In this document: piece by piece, positions 63,647-64,000 of the stretch
How positions within the stretch are numbered: position 1 is the stretch's first letter
Layout of the letters: every line of letters starts with the position of its first letter
DNA from: Verrucomicrobiota bacterium
Lineage (GTDB): Bacteria; Verrucomicrobiota; Verrucomicrobiia; Limisphaerales; PALSA-1396
Assembly: GCA_016200005.1 (NCBI GenBank)
Contig: JACQFP010000046.1
Coordinates: forward strand, 62,001-126,000
Direction: 5' to 3'
DNA length: 64,000 bases
The notes under the pieces: generated by a model
Database searches by the model: none
What the model was told of the DNA's origin: nothing
What the model saw: only the letters and a program-made list of their open reading frames with translations
Program-made: the position numbers and the translations under genes

Positions 63647-64000
63647 TTATTTTGCTTCGTGGTAACGGTAATTGAAGCGCCGGTTCGGCGCGCTGTCACC
63701 ATTCAGGCCGAACTCCGAGATGTCATCCAATCGCTGGATGTTGTCCGCCCAATGAAAATCGAACGCTGGTCGTTCATTGGTCTGTCCGATCAGCCGACGC
63801 GCCACTGAGAGTTCCAAGCCATTCCCATTCACGCGATAGTTCGCCTTCCCGACCGTTTGCCAGCCGCCACTGCGCCACGCCTTGACCGTTGTGCTGGTGT
63901 CGCTCAGCACTTCGAGATTCAGAAGGTAATCGTAGCCCATCCAGCCGGTGGACGGGTTTTGATCTGCATCGATAAACAACAACATCCAGTGCGCGTCCGT
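63647..64000 (-). CDS. C-terminal part of a protein running off the window
   Basis: The frame is open beyond position 64000, so only the last 117 residues are seen. They read like a beta-sandwich: WMLLFIDADQNPSTGWMGYD opens a domain that in secreted verrucomicrobial enzymes follows a hydrolase or binding domain and ends RFNYRYHEAK. ADNIQRLDDISEFGLNGDSA is the last recognisable segment. The identity of the N-terminal part, which would settle the function, is outside the window. Confidence 0.6.
   Translation of the reverse strand, partial: TDAHWMLLFIDADQNPSTGWMGYDYLLNLEVLSDTSTTVKAWRSGGWQTVGKANYRVNGNGLELSVARRLIGQTNERPAFDFHWADNIQRLDDISEFGLNGDSAPNRRFNYRYHEAK

Overview
The window looks like a chromosomal segment of a free-living, GC-rich Gram-negative bacterium of the Verrucomicrobiota, most likely near Pedosphaera/Limisphaera. 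This assignment is inferred from several features: prepilin-type proteins carrying the [16 protein letters not shown] signature, many secreted glycoside hydrolases, GYF_2-domain membrane proteins, a remnant of a XylR-type regulator, secreted proteins ending in a shared C-terminal module, and a very dense population of small palindromic repeats. No rRNA, tRNA, CRISPR array, prophage or classical insertion sequence was seen.

Layout. (1) 1-11,614: a plus-strand cluster for breakdown of fucose- and hexosamine-containing glycans, with a beta-helix enzyme, a sugar:H+ symporter, two GH29 fucosidases, a GH20 hexosaminidase, a GH36/27-like (clan GH-D) hydrolase and a DUF5107 protein. (2) 11,615-18,644: a DUF362 protein flanked by two gene remnants (URO-D family, XylR family), a 1202-residue sugar-isomerase/LamG/PQQ-dehydrogenase/cytochrome c fusion, a pseudopilin, and a repeat-filled gap. 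(3) 18,645-24,487: an orphan PTS EIIC, then a LysR regulator divergent from a NitT/TauT-type ABC importer. (4) 24,894-32,706: a TonB receptor, YfiR, CHASE8 histidine kinase, response regulator and hybrid kinase in one tight run. (5) 33,224-43,790: a secreted Fn3 protein, aldose epimerase, and a long minus-strand run of trpD, four GYF_2 membrane proteins, DUF2752, a small membrane protein, carbinolamine dehydratase and galK; the Sua5-type gene is divergent from trpD. (6) 43,826-53,965: a Sel1 protein, pseudopilin, lipoprotein, a large secreted protein, and a complete MacAB-TolC-type exporter. (7) 54,147-64,000: a thioesterase, thyA, a REP-associated transposase (RAYT) with three REP elements, folA, an amidohydrolase, a half-size TauE/SafE protein, a putative Fe-S protein, a TlpA-like thioredoxin, ApaG, an MBL/beta-CASP hydrolase and a partial gene at the edge.

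The strongest unexplained signal is the repeat ecology. At least eight families of small palindromes and a pervasive class of degenerate heptanucleotide tandem repeats occupy the gaps. They also enter coding sequence in frame (GH-D gene, GYF gene linker, trpD, Sua5), overlap stop codons (thyA, folA, the MBL gene, the carbinolamine dehydratase), and appear to supply a start codon (folA) and a Shine-Dalgarno sequence (the Fe-S protein gene). One palindrome is itself split by another palindrome, flanked by a near-perfect 8-bp direct repeat. A RAYT-family transposase with matching REP copies sits between thyA and folA.

The second unusual system is the GYF_2 array. Four neighbouring genes share one N-terminal GYF_2 module, each joined to a different membrane module; one of these fuses it to DUF4190 and to a pilin-like domain whose normal prepilin leader is missing.
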